Below, in pieces: positions 8,890-17,029 of a DNA stretch of 23,502 nt. The notes below the pieces were generated by a model. That model searched no databases. It was not told where the DNA came from and saw only the letters and a program-made list of their open reading frames with translations. How positions within the stretch are numbered: position 1 is the stretch's first letter; each line of letters starts with the position of its first letter. Source of the DNA: Chara braunii. Lineage: Eukaryota; Streptophyta; Charophyceae; Charales; Characeae. The stretch lies in NCBI GenBank assembly GCA_003427395.1, contig BFEA01001126.1, positions 137,214 through 160,715 of the forward strand, written 5' to 3'. Both the position numbers and the translations under genes were made by a program.

Positions 8890-9529
8890 GCAAATTGCGC
8901 AGTCATCTCCAAGTCAGGAATAGCAAAGAGTTTACTGACGAACTGCTGCAGACTATGCATGGAGCCGGTCCACTTGTTGTGCTTGAGCTTGTCAAGCTTG
9001 AGTCTAGCTTTGGCTGCAGCATGCGGATCAACATATTGCTTGATAAAGAGATCCTCGAGTGTGGCTATTGGCATAGCCTTCAACCATTTGTTCAGGTCTA
9101 TTCTTTTATAGCCTGATTGTACAGCTTGGACTTCTAAGAAGCCCCTTACGGCGGGTTCCACATTGGTCCCTAGGACCGACGATTGAGTAACCAAGGGTGT
9201 CCCCAGCACATCAAAACGACGGGTTCCATATTGGTCCCTAGGACCGACGATTGAGTAACCAGGGGTGTCCCCAACACATCAAAGTAGGATCGCATGGAGA
9301 TGATCCAAGATTCGATGTCGTCTTTTCCGTCATACTTAGACGAAATTTGTGCCGCCTTCCTGTCCACGTAGGGAAAGCTGCAGCTAGGACCAGCGATTGC
9401 TGGGTCCGAATTCGGGGCTGCAACAGTTCCAGAATGCCCTGCACAACCACTTGCCACTGCAGCAGCAGCAGCAGCAACAACGGGGTCTGGACCTGATGCA
9501 GATCCGAATAGGCTATTGACCATACTCAA
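8850..9529 (-). pseudogene. Gag capsid-like region of element 1, split by a 68-bp duplication
   Basis: The frame 9170-9529 has an Ala-rich leader (about eight Ala in a row), then ISSKYDGKDDIESWIISMRS and YFDVLGTP. These resemble the start of the retrotransposon Gag domain (F-x-G-x..W...M..YF). The frame 8850-9209 continues with a Gag-like helix-rich part (KWLKAMPIATLEDLFIKQYV, then KLDKLKHNKW and LQQFVSKLFAIPDLEM). Between them a 68-bp segment is tandemly repeated (9152-9219, 9220-9284). Because 68 is not a multiple of three, the duplication itself shifts the frame. Gag forms the particle that houses reverse transcription. Assignment rests on motif pattern and position; the breaks are directly visible. 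Confidence 0.7.
9152..9284. repeat. 68-bp tandem duplication in gag
   Basis: Two copies start at CGGGTTCCA (9152 and 9220). Both contain TTGGTCCCTAGGACCGACG and the sequence around GAGTAACCA.GGGTGTCCCC, with a few mismatches (CACATTGG/CATATTGG, CCAAGG/CCAGGG, CCAG/CCAA). The mismatches show the duplication is not an assembly copy of identical sequence. Confidence 0.9.
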
Positions 9530-9530
9530 A

Positions 9531-9570
9531 GAAGAAGAAGAAGAAGAAGAAGAAGAAGAAGAAGAAGAAG
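9531..9570. repeat. GAA microsatellite encoding poly-Ser in gag
   Basis: The 40-base GAA tract reads as TCT/TTC-type codons on the minus strand. In one frame it gives a run of Ser between the N-terminal coiled-coil part and the capsid-like part of Gag. It is a likely slippage hotspot and a site of frame change in this copy. Confidence 0.85.
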
Positions 9571-9576
9571 ATACAG

Positions 9577-10177
9577 TTAAAGGGGCAAGAATGGACTGAC
9601 ACGCAGCACTAGAAGCAGGGTAAACAGGCGAAGGGCACCTTGGGTTGGTTGAATATCAGCAAAACGTTGCAGGTGGTCACAGTGCTGCTGCGCCATTAGG
9701 GCCATATCCTCGTGCAACTTCTTGAGCTCATCAGACACTTTGCCAAGTTGGCCTGTATGGTCTTCAACAGCCCGGACCTCTACTAAAGCCCTGAGGAGTG
9801 GGAAAGTCTTCTCTTCCACCTCAGCATCAGTTAAGGCGGGCACAGTACCGAAGACGGCTTCATGAGCCTTTACTTGGTCTCCCCTCTCCTTCTCCTTCTC
9901 CTCCTCTTCCCTCTTCAATGCTTTTTCATAAAAATAACTGGTAGTGCGCTTTTTCTGCCTCAGGGGCAGCATCCATTTGCAACTTCCATTCTGCTGCAGA
10001 TGCCATGATGGAGGATGAGGGTGTCAATAAGTCTCTCAAGAGAGGTCCGTATTTCCTCACACTTCTGGGACGAACACTCCTCTTCCCTCTCCTCACCCCC
10101 TCAAGAGCAACACTCAGAAGCTTCTCTCTTCTCTCTCTCTCTCTCTCTCTTGTTTGCGATCGTGTAGACGCAGGCAT
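9577..10177 (-). pseudogene. Gag N-terminal region of element 1
   Basis: The frame starting at 10177 begins MPASTRSQTRERERERREK. The alternating Arg-Glu is encoded by the CT/GA microsatellite at 10131-10150. It continues to ASAAEWKLQMDAAPEAEKAH before a frameshift near 9930-9970. The frame 9577-9972 then encodes a highly charged, probably coiled-coil segment (ALKREEEEKEKERGDQ, LGKVSDELKKLHEDMALM). I choose 10177 as the gag start because it is the first Met after the leader and the frame is open from there. No specific function is recognised beyond an N-terminal Gag/matrix-like position. Confidence 0.6.
10131..10150. repeat. CT microsatellite inside the gag start
   Basis: This CT dinucleotide run is read on the minus strand as GAGAGA, giving the Arg-Glu repeat near the Gag N-terminus. 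Confidence 0.85.
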
Positions 10178-10186
10178 TTAACGAAC

Positions 10187-10248
10187 CAATGAAAGAAACA
10201 ACTTGAAAGCAATCGAACCCAATGAAAGAAATAACTTGAAAGCAATCA
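10187..10248. repeat. 33-bp tandem duplication in the leader
   Basis: Two copies of CAATGAAAGAAA.AACTTGAA followed by AGCAATC start at 10187 and 10220 and differ at only a few positions. Confidence 0.85.
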
Positions 10249-10630
10249 GAAGAGAAGGTAGAACTCCTAGCCGGAGCGGCAATTCATTTGGACTGGAGAG
10301 CAGTCAAAACAACAAAAAAATAAAGATCAGAGAGATCTGATTCCGCCACACAGTCTGGTCCAACTACGTATGAGGTCCTCTTAAGCCTAAATCTCAACTC
10401 TGTGAAGACACAACAAAAATCAAATTCAAAGTGTACTACGTAATGCAAGAGAGAATTGAGTGGTGTCCAAGGTGCGAGTCAGGCGGCGGATCGTGCAGTA
10501 AAGTCTGTTAAAACGTCTGAGCTGAGATCCCCTCAGCAGCGAGTGTCCTAGTCTGAAAGCATGAACTCCTAGTCCCAATCAAATAAAGCACGGTAACTGA
10601 CGTCAACAGATTTGGACCTGAGGGGCCCTT

Positions 10631-10701
10631 CTTGTTTGGGCCCGGTCCCGCTGAGTCCCAAATGGTCCCAACGGAGTCAGAACCGGGTCCCAACCAACAA
10701 G
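10631..10701. repeat. Inverted repeat in the leader
   Basis: CTTGTTTGGGCCCGG at 10631-10645 can pair with CCGGGTCCCAACCAACAAG at 10683-10701, with one mismatch and a four-base bulge. The GC-rich stem would close a loop of about 37 bases. Confidence 0.5.
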
Positions 10702-11435
10702 AGTTCCACAAAGACCTACTCTTTGCCCCTACCGAATTGAAAAACGAAATTCAGCCCCAGAAAGAACCTACAAACTACAACCATTCAGAATGAAATATAT
10801 AAAGCACTGTAGAAAGATATAGCATGGCACACAAGATACTTCATTCATTCACTCGTCAGGTGAGTAAGTAGTTCACACACCTCACACAAGATCAAGACTA
10901 TGGAGGATGAAGAAGAACTCAGAATACCCCAGCAGGCAGTCAATTCCATGCACACACGCATGGGCACCCTGGCGGCACGACACTTACCTGAGTGGCCGGG
11001 CTCTTGAGATGAAAGAAACTCAACCCCCTCTCACATAGTCCTCCTGACCCAATTAGCATCCTCTACACTAGTGTCCTATCATCTAGGAGGGTCAACATCT
11101 ACCCCAAAGTAAAACGCCAGATCCCCCGTCGATGTTGAAGATTGAAGTAGCAACTTGCAGTCCGTAGGTGCAGATATGGCTGCCACCCTCAAGCTCGCCT
11201 AACTTGAGGGGAGCCCTAAAGTCACTCCTCGTCTTCCTTGAAGTCCCGATTCAAGTTGTAAGTGCCCTTCACTGTTGCCTCTCTCAAATTGCATCACGAA
11301 GTTTCCACCTTGTGTCTCGCCACCACATACATCCACTCGAGCAACCTGGCCGGGTCTAATGTCGACCCTGCACGGCCCTGCCAGGTGGGAGCAGCTTCCC
11401 TTTACCACGCTGCCCCACTTAACCCTAACTTCCAG

Positions 11436-11476
11436 CCCTAACCCTAAGTGGTTAGCCCTTACCACTTAGGTTAGGG
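11436..11476. repeat. Perfect-stem hairpin next to the PBS
   Basis: CCTAAGTGGT (11443-11452) pairs perfectly with ACCACTTAGG (11461-11470) around an 8-base loop. CCCTAA (11436-11441) pairs with TTAGGG (11471-11476) after a one-base bulge at 11442. The helix has 16 base pairs in total and lies about 40 bases downstream of the PBS in the transcript direction. Confidence 0.75.
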
Positions 11477-11514
11477 TTATGGCGGCAAAGTCAACTCTCG
11501 CCAACAAGTAGAAT

Positions 11515-11528
11515 CCGCTCCGATACCA
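11515..11528 (-). promoter_or_regulatory. Primer-binding site, initiator tRNA-Met type
   Basis: The minus strand reads TGGTATCGGAGCGG, one base inside the 5' LTR end. The common plant retrotransposon PBS complementary to the 3' end of initiator tRNA-Met begins TGGTATCAGAGC, so the match is 11 of the first 12 bases. It fixes the direction of the element. Confidence 0.88.
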
Positions 11529-12315
11529 ATGTTATGATCCTGGCCAATTTCGAAGTATACATTCATCAGAAAGTACAATGCCGTCCAATTGCAAAAAGAA
11601 ATGAATGAACTTGAGAGGAGAGAGAGAGGGAAAGAAGAAGAAGAAGAAGTAAGAAAGAAGAAGTAAGAAAGAAGAAGAAGATGTATTCCAGCATATACCA
11701 ATGACAAGGCTCTTCTTCTTCGCCAACCTATCTCCTTCTCCTTATCTCCTCCCCTCTTATTCAAACAAGAAATAACAATAATAATGTTGAATGGCTGAAC
11801 CAGAATCAATGTCCGAATCCCACTTCTACTGCAGGCACAACATGAGGTCCACCATAGCCATGGTCACCCTTCCTCTTCCTCTACATGCAGGCCGAGGCTA
11901 TGGTGGAGTACTGAGGGCTCTACCCTCCTGTCCAAAGGACAACCCAAAGCAGCTATGTCGCTGCCTCCCTGTGCGAAGGACAACGCAAAGCAGCTATGCT
12001 ACTGCTCACTAGGCCGCCATGCCTGTCTCTGCCCCGAGCTTCCTTGGTGCGGCACTACCCCAACGGGGGCCTTCCAGATGCAGCGCCTAACAAGGTGATG
12101 AAGATGGTGTCCACCAAAGCCAGGTAAGTACCTCGCCACTCTCCTCCTTGGTCCCCTTCTCCCCCCTCCTCCTACTAGAGCTCCACCGTAGCCAAGGTGG
12201 AAGCTCCCGGCTTCAGCAGCGCTGTATCAACCAGCGCTCTTCCAACCAGCGCTCCAGCAGCGTGAAGCCCAACTCGCACACTGAAGAATGGGGCCGGGCT
12301 CTTCCCTCGGCCTCT

Positions 12316-12324
12316 TGATATAGC
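12316..12324 (-). promoter_or_regulatory. TATA-like box in the 5' LTR of element 1
   Basis: The minus strand reads GCTATATCA, conserved with 3823-3831 in the 3' LTR. As part of the 5' LTR this is the copy that would place the start of the genomic transcript roughly 30 bases further along the minus strand. Moderate match only. Confidence 0.3.
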
Positions 12325-12444
12325 GGCCTACTTGCCTCCTGGGCGGTGACTTCCAGGCCGCTCGGCCTCCAAGCAACCGGTACCTCCTCCCTTTAGGAGG
12401 GAAACATCATTGCAGACTCTGATATTGCCCGTACAGGCTCTAGA

Positions 12445-12537
12445 CTCAGACTGGATGGACTGGTACCGGCCTAGACCTAGCCTACCGCTANCTCAGACTG
12501 GATGGACTGGTACCGGCCTAGACCTAGCCTACCGCTA
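12445..12537. repeat. 46-bp direct repeat around a single N (probable assembly join)
   Basis: The 46 bases at 12445-12490 and those at 12492-12537 are identical and separated by one N. The sister LTR has this sequence once. An exact duplication across an N is the expected product of two contig ends that overlap but were not merged. Confidence 0.9.
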
Positions 12538-12877
12538 CTGGGCCTCTAAAAATGCCAACTTTGTCTTCTTCTGCTCGGCCTCGAGTGCCCGGCACATCTC
12601 CTGCTACTGGGTGCGTTACCGGCCTACCTGCTACTTGAGTGTTTTTCCGCTGCTCTAAGTGCCGCGGGCCTCTGGCTCCGCCACTGGAGTGTTTTCCCCT
12701 GCTGCAACCCTCAATGCCACGGCCACAGGTAAGTACCGGCCCTACGCGCCTGCCAAACAAGCAAATACCCTTGCGGGTCACACACACACTCATGCCGACA
12801 AGCACTCAGACAGGCACGCAGGTCAACAAGCACGGACACACACAGAGTTAGAAAACTCAGCAGAATGCGGGAATCTC

Positions 12878-12933
12878 AGCAACGCATCCATTCCATCGAC
12901 AGAGCAGCAACGCATCCATTCCATCGACAGAGC
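12878..12933. repeat. 28-bp tandem duplication in the 5' LTR
   Basis: The unit starting AGCAACGCATCCATTCCATC occurs at 12878 and again at 12906. The 3' LTR has one copy, so the duplication arose after insertion or in assembly. Confidence 0.85.
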
Positions 12934-12981
12934 TTCAGAAATCAGCAGTGTTCTCAGTCTGTGTTATAGCGGGTCATTACA

Positions 12982-12985
12982 GTAG
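12982..12985. repeat. 4-bp target site duplication (right) of element 1
   Basis: GTAG directly follows the LTR end ATTACA and matches 3014-3017. Confidence 0.75.
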
Positions 12986-14150
12986 ACAAGCCATCCTGAA
13001 AAGCCCCTGCAAAACTTCGAGTCTCAGCAACCTAGTGAATCTTCTCAGCAAAAACTCCGATTTCCCGACTGAGAACTGTGTCGGTTATTGAAAATGGGTC
13101 ACTGGACTTGCAGATGAAAACACTGTGCCCTTATGTAGATAACTTAATCAAAAGCTGTATTCATCATTCGTGGCGTTCAGCTGTATTCATTGGTCAGTGT
13201 AAATGTTCCAGCCTCCAGGAAATTGTGGTGCTTTTTTAAGCTACTATTTATCTGCTACTGGTTCTGTTTCAGGCAGGGAAGGGTGAGAAGTTGTCGGAAA
13301 AGCAGGTGCATTCATATCAAGCATCTGCGCACACTCGTGTTGCCAGTCCAAGGATGAAAAAACGGCAGACAATCAACGGGAAGATTTTTCGTACCTGAAG
13401 CCATTCAAGCCCCAAGTATAGAGAGAGGAAAGCCTCAAGCAGAGGGCCATAAATCTTTTGCAGCTGCCTCTTCCTGCACCAATCTGTTGGTTTGAGAATG
13501 ACAAAGCCACCCACACAGAAACCAATCAGCTTATACACTCAGTGGCATCTCACGCAGTGTGTAAGCTCGTTGGCACGTGTCATGTGTCAGGGAATCATCA
13601 TGGTTAAACTTCCAATATCCCATAGGGAATAAATAGGGCATGGGTAAGGTCACCGCAAGACGATTCAACCCATGGAGTATATATTTGCCCTCTGGCAAAG
13701 CAGACCCTGTCTGTGCCCTCTCTTGCTTTCGAAGACAGACCGTATTGGTAGTGAGCCTGTCTGTGGCATAAGTATGTTCGCAAACTCAGCTTGTGCCACA
13801 TTGTGTGCCCATCACCGACCCATCTGCTATGATGCATGCTAAAAAATTAAAAAAATGCATTCAAATGACTAGTTTGAATCATGGTATTGCAAATGAACTC
13901 GAAAAAGGAGGAGGCGGAGGAGAAGGAGGCAAGGAGAAGAAAAAAAGAAAAAGGGGGAGAAGAAGCACCCCTTCACGAAAGGATAGGGCCTGGAGGGTGG
14001 GTGGCCTCGTTGCAGTCCTCCCCTTGTTAGGCGTCTAGTGCCACAAGGGAAAGGCTGTTCCTTGCTTTCTCTTTACCACTTGTGCCTCCTTGCTTGGCGG
14101 TAGTAAGAAACTGGACTGATGCCCGCCAGAATAGAAGGGGCTTCGTGTAT
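12986..14150. other. Unassigned sequence between element 1 and the LINE
   Basis: No recognisable protein domain, terminal repeat or RNA gene is seen. A purine-rich patch lies at about 13900-13965. One short minus-strand segment (13395-13483) has exon-like borders and is listed separately. Together with 2745-3013 this is the DNA that flanked the element 1 insertion, so it may be host intron or intergenic sequence. Confidence 0.5.
13395..13483 (-). other. Candidate 89-bp exon or coding fragment, weak
   Basis: On the minus strand a pyrimidine-containing stretch ends CCAACAG at 13484-13490. An open segment encoding WCRKRQLQKIYGPLLEAFLS then follows, and the sequence leaves through CTTCAG|GTACGA at 13394/13395. 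The frame is open across the whole segment and further upstream to 13538 (MYKLIGFCVGGFVILKPTD). Two readings are possible. It may be an internal exon of an unrecognised host gene. Or it may be a relic of a retroelement integrase tail, since VGGFVILKP followed by KIYGP loosely resembles the GPY/F module. I cannot name the gene; neither reading is firm. Confidence 0.25.
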
Positions 14151-14151
14151 T

Positions 14152-14163
14152 AAAAAAAAAAAA
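14152..14163. repeat. A12 tract at the left edge of the LINE remnant
   Basis: Twelve A residues just precede the first recognisable LINE endonuclease coding sequence. It may mark the tail of another retroposed fragment into or beside which the LINE landed. Confidence 0.5.
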
Positions 14164-14164
14164 G

Positions 14165-14720
14165 GAGCACAAGAAGAAGAAGAATTTACAGATTGGAACA
14201 CGACCTTGGACCCCAACCTCGACCGCATCTCTTGCTCCCAACTGATAGGCCCGACAAGAGCCGGAACCCACAAAAGAAATATCATTACAGAGTTCAACCT
14301 CATCGACCCCTTCAGAATGCTGCACCCAGAAAAAAGGCCTTACTGGTAAAAAGAACCAGGCCAACCGGACATCTCTGTCCCGGATCGACTTCTTCTTGAT
14401 CTCCAAGCACTTCCAAGGAACAATCATTCAGGCTGAGATCCGTCCACCAGCGACCTTCAGGGGTTTGGACCACAATCCCGTAGAACTGCTCCTGAACTTT
14501 CAACTCTCCATGGAAACAGGATGGGGCCTCTACAGATTCAACAACTCCCTCTTAGCCACTGTAAGACTGACAGCGGCAGTCAGATGGAACTGGTTCTTCT
14601 TGAGAAGAGCAATGCCAGACTGGACAAAAGTCACCAATGGTCAATCGGCAGTTACACAGACCTTACTCAAACAGTCTCAGCGGAATCCAGAAGCATAGCC
14701 GGTCAGCGAAAAAATCAGAA
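14165..14720 (+). pseudogene. LINE endonuclease C-terminal remnant
   Basis: One frame reads DWNTTLDPNLDR and then IITEFNLIDPFRMLHPEKRP, ending at a stop near 14350. A second frame (14193-14399 and on) continues with RIDFF, and a third (14396-14698) with LDHNPVELLL. LIDPFR.LHP, S-R-I-D-F-F-L-I and the DH-P-V segment are standard landmarks of the APE-like endonuclease that nicks the target in plant L1-type LINEs. Here the catalytic SDHxPV region reads LDHNPV, keeping the Asp-His pair. At least two frameshifts separate the pieces, and the N-terminal catalytic residues are missing. The region after about 14480 is the endonuclease-to-RT linker. Confidence 0.7.
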
Positions 14721-14814
14721 AAGAACAACTCCAACTTGCCATATCACTCGCTGAGGACAACCTTGTTGCAAATCCCTCAAACACCTTTTACAGCCAAGTA
14801 CTCGAATCAGCAAG

Positions 14815-15072
14815 TTGATGAGGTGGGAGCTGAGAGGTCTGCAGATTCGAGCCAGGGTGACCGATCACACCCTCAATGAATCCATGACAGAGCATTTCTT
14901 CGCTAAAATCAAGGCTAACGCCAGAAAAAACAACATCGAAGGGTTGAAAGACCCCGACAATCAGAACAGGGTCGACCAATCAGGATCGGGGATGGTGAAG
15001 ATAGCCAGATCGTTCTACGCACAAGTCTATGAATCCAAAACACCCTCTCCCCCCTTCCCTCAACCAACTTAA
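14815..15072 (+). pseudogene. LINE ORF2 linker upstream of the RT
   Basis: The frame includes SMTEHFFAKIKANARKNNIE and later VKIARSFYAQVYESK. Both fit the segment just before the RT in plant and algal LINE ORF2 proteins (a K-x-FF..K motif, then FY..LY). A stop and frame change near 15072 separate it from the RT frame that opens at 15087. No independent function is assigned. Confidence 0.55.
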
Positions 15073-15086
15073 CAACATGACAACGA

Positions 15087-16010
15087 ATGATGGCCTACCT
15101 GGAGAGGACAATCACACCAGAACAGTCCGAAGGGTTGGACAGACCACTCTCCATGGGAGAGCTACACACAGCTCTGACTCAAATGGGCAACGATAAAGCC
15201 CCGGGCATCGATGGACTATTAAAAGAATTCTGGGTCCACTTCTGGCCCAGATTAGGCGAAGATCTTCTCAACTTTTTTAATGACAGCAGAGACCGAGGAG
15301 GACTAGGCCAAAATCTGAGTATAAGCGTAGTGTCGTTACTCCACAAGAAAGCCGAGAAACAAAACTTGAAAAACTACAGACCTATCTCTCTACTCACGAC
15401 CCCCTACCAAATCCTAGCAAAAGCACTGGTCAATAGGATCATAAATCTGACAGACAAATGCTTCCACATTGACCAAGCTGGCTTCATCCCAACCCGGTAC
15501 ATACTCGACAATGCGATGACTTTGAACAAAGTGGCCAAAAAGATTACCGAGAAACAGATGAAAGCAGCGATTCTTTTTTTTGACTTAGAAAAAGCCTACG
15601 ACCAAGTCAACTGGGATTTCCTTCATGCTTGCATGGAAAAAATGGGAGTCGGCCTGAATTTCAGAAAGTACATCAAGGTGCTGTACGCTGACGCAACCGG
15701 CATAGCGCAGGTCAATAGGATCTTATCGGAGACCTACCCCATATCCAGGTCCGTACGACAAGGAGATCCCCTAGCACCCCCCATTTTCCTCTTTATCATG
15801 GAAGCCATAGTGTCCTTCCTCTGCAAAGACCCGTCTATAGACTGGCTCACCGAATGGAAATTCAACCCACTACACGACTTCGCCCTACCCACTGCAACGA
15901 TGTTCGCAGACGATCTCACAGTCCTTATCCACATTAACAACAGGTCCTTCCAAGCTCTTGCCAGGACTATGGAGGCTTTGCGTCTAGCGTTCGAAATGAA
16001 GGTCAACTAG
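15087..16010 (+). pseudogene. Non-LTR reverse transcriptase domain of the LINE
   Basis: This is a 307-codon uninterrupted frame covering the RT core. In order it shows MGNDKAPGIDGL (33-44), LKNYRPISLL (94-103), QAGFIPTRYILDN (130-142), LFFDLEKAYDQVNW with the first catalytic Asp at residue 166, SVRQGDPLAPPIFL (222-235) and MFADDLTVL with the catalytic FADD at 273-276. This order and the KAYD and RQGDPL signatures are those of L1-clade LINE reverse transcriptases, which prime on nicked target DNA. The Met at 15087 is simply the first in the open stretch, since the natural protein is larger and joined to the endonuclease. The frame stops at 16010, before the usual C-terminal Cys/His region. The core is well kept despite decay on both sides. 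Confidence 0.88.
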
Positions 16011-16330
16011 AGCAAAACCGAAGGATGGTGGCTAGCAAACAGGACACCCCCCAACCCGAGGACACAGCCGTACCCATGGCATGGTCCACAAGCGAACAGG
16101 CACTCTGATATCTAGGTATCATGGTCAACAAAGACGGCGTGTGGCCCGGAATGGCCCGGAGCCTAATTGCCAAAGCAGTCTGACTGTTGCATACCGTAAT
16201 GGTACAGACCAGAACAAGAACCGACCTCTCTCACAAAGTACAAGATAACACAATGGAAGGCTTAAATACCAATGATCCGAACAATCAATATTGCTACGCA
16301 GACCAAACATACATCATCATCATTCCATGG

Positions 16331-16560
16331 TGTGAAGGGGCCCGGCGCTCACACAAGAAGAATGCGCCAGTCCCCAACTATACACAGACGAAGAAGAGGG
16401 GGATTAGATGAAGAAGAGGGGAAGATGGAAATGTCGTCAACACCAAGTCTTCGCTACAGTCCCAAATAATCCCTCATCAAATGTCTGAATCCCAATGTCG
16501 AGTCTGGATCCAAATGTCGTCAAATCCCAAAATCACCAATCTTTCTCTCTCTCGTAGTTT
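16331..16560. other. Unassigned gap between the LINE and element 2
   Basis: This short stretch contains a doubled GAAGAAGAGGGG motif (about 16390-16421) and repeated AAATGTCGTCAA words. Neither border is sharply defined. Confidence 0.4.
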
Positions 16561-16626
16561 GTAGATACTGAGAAGTCAGGTAACGAGTGGGTGAGGAACA
16601 GATGGTGGACTTAGAAGAGGAAGAAG

Positions 16627-16631
<5 letters not shown>

Positions 16632-16698
<67 letters not shown>
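16632..16698. repeat. CT dinucleotide microsatellite, about 33 units
   Basis: An uninterrupted CT run of 67 bases lies inside the LTR of element 2, followed directly by CAG. Confidence 0.95.
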
Positions 16699-16701
<3 letters not shown>

Positions 16702-16995
16702 CCGGTACTAACCTGTGAAGGTGGCGCCTTGTTGCGGGTACATCGAAGACGAAGCTGGAGCTATGGCGCCACAGGTAAGTTTCCCTGGCCTCCGCCAACC
16801 ATCGCTCTCTCTCTCTCTCCAACGCTACTCTGGCTCCTACTAGCGCCCAACGCTGAAGACTACTGCCAACGCTACTACTACTCCTGCAACACTCCTCCAG
16901 AGTGTTGCTGCCGAATCCTGAAGACTATCTCCTGCCTCCTTCACGTGAAGTGCCTGGGAAGTTCCTATGAACCTCCCGACTGCCTGCAGCCTGTA

Positions 16996-17029
16996 GGGCG
17001 GGCCAGTCTTATATAGTGCTGGCCCGTCC
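16996..17029 (-). promoter_or_regulatory. TATA box in a GC-rich dyad, LTR of element 2
   Basis: The minus strand reads CTATATAAGA, with TATATAA at 17009-17015. This is a strong plant-type TATA box in the right half of the LTR to be the U3 promoter. It sits in the loop of an inverted repeat: GGGCGGGCCAG (16996-17006) and CTGGCCCGTCC (17019-17029) pair at 10 of 11 positions. Confidence 0.6.

Larger units (their letters stand above)
10178..11514 (-). other. Untranslated leader of element 1
   Basis: About 1.3 kb lies between the PBS and the first gag Met, with no recognisable coding sequence. It holds a 33-bp tandem duplication (10187-10248), an inverted repeat of about 15 bp per arm (10631-10645 with 10683-10701), and a strong hairpin near the PBS (11436-11476). 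Leaders of this position carry packaging and dimerisation signals in retroelements, but none can be assigned here by sequence alone. Confidence 0.65.
3018..12981 (-). mobile_element. Ty3/gypsy (chromodomain-type) LTR retrotransposon, element 1, structurally complete
   Basis: This 9,964-bp element is transcribed on the minus strand. In transcription order it has the 5' LTR (11530-12981), a PBS (11515-11528), a leader of about 1.3 kb, gag, protease, RT, RNase H, integrase, chromodomain, a polypurine tract (4415-4427) and the 3' LTR (3018-4414). It is bounded by GTAG/GTAG. RT-RNaseH-integrase order is diagnostic of Ty3/gypsy rather than Ty1/copia, and the terminal chromodomain places it with the chromoviruses. 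The LTRs begin and end TG..CA. By eye they differ by a few percent plus small indels, so the insertion is not brand new. The internal genes carry several frameshifts and in-frame stops, so this copy cannot make a complete Gag-Pol. No nested insertion was found inside it. Confidence 0.92.
11530..12981 (-). repeat. 5' LTR of element 1
   Basis: The LTR reads in plus orientation from TGTTATGATC to GGTCATTACA. In transcript direction its ends are TGTAATGA..TCATAACA, a near-perfect 8-bp inverted repeat. It is 1,452 bases as given, but this includes a probable assembly duplication of 46 bases plus N (12445-12537) and a 28-bp tandem duplication (12878-12933), both absent from the other LTR. Without these it is about 1,377 bases, close to the 1,397 of the 3' LTR. 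Substitutions relative to the 3' LTR are scattered and amount to a few percent by eye. Confidence 0.93.
14165..16330 (+). mobile_element. L1-type LINE remnant, 5'-truncated
   Basis: On the plus strand an APE-type endonuclease C-terminal half, a linker and a non-LTR reverse transcriptase follow in the order expected for LINE ORF2. No ORF1 and no endonuclease N-terminus are seen, so the copy is truncated at the 5' side, as is usual for LINEs. Coding similarity fades after 16010, with stops. A short CAT run at about 16307-16320 could be near the 3' end, but there is no clear poly-A tail or target duplication, so both borders are approximate. Confidence 0.75.

Noticed and set aside
11405-11480. 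Telomere-like CCCTAA/TTAGGG words
   Set aside because: They are few, irregular and in both orientations. They are explained by the leader hairpin, not an interstitial telomere array.
14035-14427. 130-codon minus-strand frame over the LINE endonuclease
   Set aside because: It is antisense to recognisable endonuclease coding sequence and includes poly-Phe from the A12 tract.
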